IMG/VR virus record: IMGVR_UViG_3300008261_000142
Coordinates: 1-57,729 of that record
DNA: 57,729 bases
Origin: a virus
Reading direction: 5' to 3' (one strand)
A model generated the notes under the pieces. It did not search any database and was not told where the DNA came from. It was given only the letters and a program-made list of their open reading frames with translations. Both the position numbers and the translations under genes were made by a program. Positions 56,197-57,729 of the stretch are shown here, in pieces (within the stretch, counting starts at the first letter, position 1; every line of letters starts with the position of its first letter).

Positions 56197-56859
56197 GAGA
56201 GTACGGTGGTACCGTAGCAGTCTCCATGCGAGTCGTTTTTGGCGAGCTCGCAGGATCGTCTAGGATCGACGATGGGGTAGGGGGGGCTATGGTGGGCCGT
56301 CCCTGTTGCCGATCGTCGATCCTAGCCAATGCCAGGCCGTCTACAAGACAGCCTTATGGAGGGATTCGAGTCGGTTGTTGCTGTTCGCAGAGGATTATTT
56401 GCCTTTGCGGGCAGAAACCGTTTTTCATTGCCGTTCGGTAAGCCCTTGTGAAACCTGGCTTTGTGAGAGTCAGGTCGAAAAAGGGCACTTTTGGCAAAAA
56501 TCCGTTACGCGAGGAGACATTTTTTGTGGAGAAATCCTCACATTTCCTCTTTTCAGTCGGAAATGTTTGTGCCTTTTACGGCAACCCCACCAAAAACATC
56601 TCCCGCGTAAGGGGGATTTGGGCACCTCTTATTTTCATTTTCGAAGAAATCGATGCAAACCCCACGGTTTACAAGGACTTACGACGAGCAATAAAAAAGG
56701 GGTACTTCCAAAAATCGATCGGCCTTTGTTTACAAGGACTTACGTCAAAAGTAGGGAAATCTTCTTTGCCCGAAAAGGTAAATGAAACCCTGGGCAATAA
56801 CTAACTTCCAGTACTCTCGGTTCGGTCCCCGTTAGGGTCCTCGATTTGCGAAAGAGTAG
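56197..56859. other. Non-coding region with inverted and direct repeats
   Basis: No convincing gene in this AT-richer stretch; two plus-strand ORFs (56306-56785, 56448-56804) lack codon bias, family likeness and ribosome sites. It contains a 14-bp perfect inverted repeat, CTAGGATCGACGAT at 56260-56273 and its inverse at 56312-56325, with a G-rich loop. It also has two copies of GTTTACAAGGACTTACG (56667-56683, 56728-56744), 61 bases apart, probably regulator binding sites or promoters. The small-gene operon may start from here. Confidence 0.5.
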
Positions 56860-56918
56860 CTTTCGGAAAAACTAAGTATGTCACCTAGTTTTTCCGAAAG
56901 CCGCTCCTTTTAGAGCGG
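56860..56918. terminator. Long hairpin pair downstream of gene 56927-57136
   Basis: A perfect 15-pair inverted repeat, CTTTCGGAAAAACTA (56860-56874) and TAGTTTTTCCGAAAG (56886-56900), and directly beside it CCGCTC-CTTTTA-GAGCGG (56901-56918). The pair lies eight bases after the stop of 56927-57136, so it probably ends that transcript, working in either direction. U/A tracts lie within the stem rather than after it. Confidence 0.5.
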
Positions 56919-56926
56919 TCGATCAG

Positions 56927-57136
56927 TCAGTCCTTCGGATTGACAGCGAACAATCGCTGGTCAACGTGGTCCATGAGGGACAGGATCTTGTCCTGCGCGT
57001 TGAAGAGGTCCTTGCGGATTTGGGAGACCTGGTCCACGAAATCGGAAGTCGACGGGCATGGCGTGACCATGATCGTCAGCTTCTGGATCGTGACCAGGTC
57101 GTCGTGCAGCATTTGCTGCAGTCGGATCGGGGTCAT
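56927..57136 (-). CDS. Small helical protein downstream of ribozyme D
   Basis: 69 residues from the ATG at 57136. The sequence AAGGAG lies eight bases before it and directly after hammerhead D. TPIRLQQMLHDDLVTIQKL then VDQVSQIRKDLFNAQDKIL make it helical. Function unknown. A longer frame to 57214 runs across the ribozyme. Confidence 0.6.
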   Translation of the reverse strand: MTPIRLQQMLHDDLVTIQKLTIMVTPCPSTSDFVDQVSQIRKDLFNAQDKILSLMDHVDQRLFAVNPKD

Positions 57137-57150
57137 GTCTCTGTCTCCTT

Positions 57151-57205
57151 GCGGTTTCGTCCTTGGCTGGGACTCGTCAGTACGTGGCACCACCACGTAG
57201 ACCGC
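57151..57205 (-). ncRNA. Type III hammerhead ribozyme D
   Basis: Stem III GCGG/CCGC; U-C17, cleavage between 57200 and 57199; stem I UACGUGG-loop UGGUG-CCACGUA (seven pairs); core CUGACGA, the permitted variant; stem II GUCC-CAGCCAA-GGAC; GAAA. Stems I and II both differ from copies A-C with full compensation. It lies between the stop of 57214-57486 and the SD of 56927-57136. Confidence 0.9.
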
Positions 57206-57213
57206 GCTCGGCA

Positions 57214-57486
57214 TCAGTTCGCGGCGAGCGGAGCTGCGACGGCGATGTGCGCCTGGATGGCTTCGACAATCGACGGCAGGACATCCGCCTCGGTGCGCTT
57301 CACATAACGCTCAACGTCGCGCTCTTCAGCGTGGAACGTCTCGACGATGCGAACACGCCAACAGTCCTGGCTGCGCGCACACGACGCGAACGCGCAGAAG
57401 GTGCGGCTGTCGCTCGTCACAGCGTGCACGATGATCGTCGTGCCGTTGTAGAAATTGCTTTGCTTGATGCTGGTGATGTAGGACAT
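57214..57486 (-). CDS. Small protein upstream of ribozyme D
   Basis: 90 residues from the ATG at 57486, preceded by GGAG. Begins SYITSIKQSNFYNGTTIIV, with paired cysteines in the middle (FCAFASCARSQDC), a charged helix and an Ala-rich end. It is the first gene left of the origin region, so perhaps the first expressed. Function unknown. Confidence 0.55.
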   Translation of the reverse strand: MSYITSIKQSNFYNGTTIIVHAVTSDSRTFCAFASCARSQDCWRVRIVETFHAEERDVERYVKRTEADVLPSIVEAIQAHIAVAAPLAAN

Positions 57487-57507
57487 ATCTCTCTCCGACG
57501 GCGAGGA

Positions 57508-57570
57508 CCAGTCCTCGGACCAGTCCTCCGTGCAGTCCTCGCGGCAGTCCTCCTGGGCGAAGTGCCCAGG
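57508..57570. repeat. Four 12-bp repeats and an adjoining hairpin
   Basis: CCAGTCCTCGGA-like units at 57508, 57520, 57532 and 57544 share CAGTCCTC with a 12-base period. The perfect inverted repeat CCTGGGC-GAAGT-GCCCAGG follows (57552-57570). TGTCGCAAA then occurs twice before the 57-bp repeats. Probably a regulator site for the leftward operon or part of the origin. Confidence 0.6.
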
Positions 57571-57615
57571 CGGATGTCGCAAATGTGTCGCAAAAATGTC
57601 ACAGATTTGTAACAT

Positions 57616-57729
57616 TTTTGTATTCCGGAAATCGAAGCCTCGATTTTCGGAATGTACCAGGTTTGTAACATTTCTGTCATTCCGGAAATCGATGCTTCGA
57701 TTTTCGAAATGTACCAGGTTTGTAACATT
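57616..57729. repeat. Right copy of 114-bp terminal direct repeat
   Basis: Exact copy of bases 1-114. Together with the left copy it indicates circularity. Anything annotated in 1-114 is the same DNA as here. Confidence 0.9.

Noticed and set aside
56306-56804. Plus-strand ORFs in the large gap
   Set aside because: No ribosome site, no family likeness, and they run across direct and inverted repeats; the region reads as non-coding.
57417-57728. ORF with repeated MLQTWYI-KIEASISG units
   Set aside because: It is the minus-strand reading of the 57-bp hairpin repeats, which happen to be a multiple of three; no other support.
1-57729. Integrase, repressor, tRNA genes
   Set aside because: I looked for tyrosine or serine recombinase motifs, repressor-type genes and tRNA cloverleaf signatures and saw none; absence by eye is not proof.

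Overview
The window is almost certainly one complete tailed-phage (siphovirus-type) genome in a circular or linearised-circle assembly. The first 114 bases are repeated exactly as the last 114, which gives a unit of about 57,615 bp. Two proteins have clear lipoprotein signal peptides and one has the architecture of a unimolecular spanin (lipobox at the N-terminus, membrane helix at the C-terminus), so the host should be a Gram-negative bacterium with an outer membrane; I cannot name it. I see no integrase, repressor, tRNA gene or CRISPR array.

Layout. (1) About 57,490 through the junction to 1,400 is an origin-like intergenic region with four 12-bp repeats, 57-bp repeats that each fold into a hairpin, two perfect palindromes and seven tandem 10-bp iterons. 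(2) 468-5203, plus strand: an origin-proximal Arg/Lys-rich protein, an HNH-like protein, a small lipoprotein, a possible small terminase, a two-helix membrane protein (holin candidate), the large terminase and a zinc ribbon. (3) 5187-31424, minus strand: the virion operon read from protease, decoration and major capsid proteins, through a large set of surface/fibre proteins, two paralogous tail-tube proteins, a frameshifted tail chaperone and the tape measure, to a tail tip like that of gene transfer agents. It ends in a very small sigma-factor-like protein. (4) 31531-34161, plus strand: zinc-binding protein, portal, neck protein and spanin candidate, an unusual position away from both the terminase and the capsid genes. 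(5) 34140-46032, minus strand: replication and recombination (RuvC-like resolvase, nucleotide kinase, family A DNA polymerase, SNF2-type helicase, cytosine methyltransferase, triple-HTH protein, RecB-like nuclease, primase plus SF3 helicase). (6) 46091-57486, minus strand: a tandem-SGNH protein, a secreted protein and a tightly overlapped string of some 25 small genes, many of them zinc ribbons.

The most striking discovery is in part 6. Four minus-strand intergenic spacers (52458-52510, 53952-54004, 54423-54475, 57151-57205) each fold as a complete type III hammerhead ribozyme: CUGANGA and GAAA core, UC cleavage site and three stems. Stems I, II and III carry compensatory changes between copies, so the structure rather than the sequence is conserved. 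Three of them start 0 to 2 bases before a start codon, and in one the predicted cut falls upstream of the stop codon of the preceding small gene. They would dissect the small-gene transcript into separate mRNAs, each capped at its 5' end by a ribozyme fold.

Other points of interest are the zinc-ribbon plus sigma region 2 mini-factor, three SGNH-hydrolase-like structural proteins with differing loss of catalytic residues, a DNA polymerase with an atypical O-helix, a structured leader with a small upstream ORF before that polymerase, and a 20-residue repeat array fused to a tail protein.
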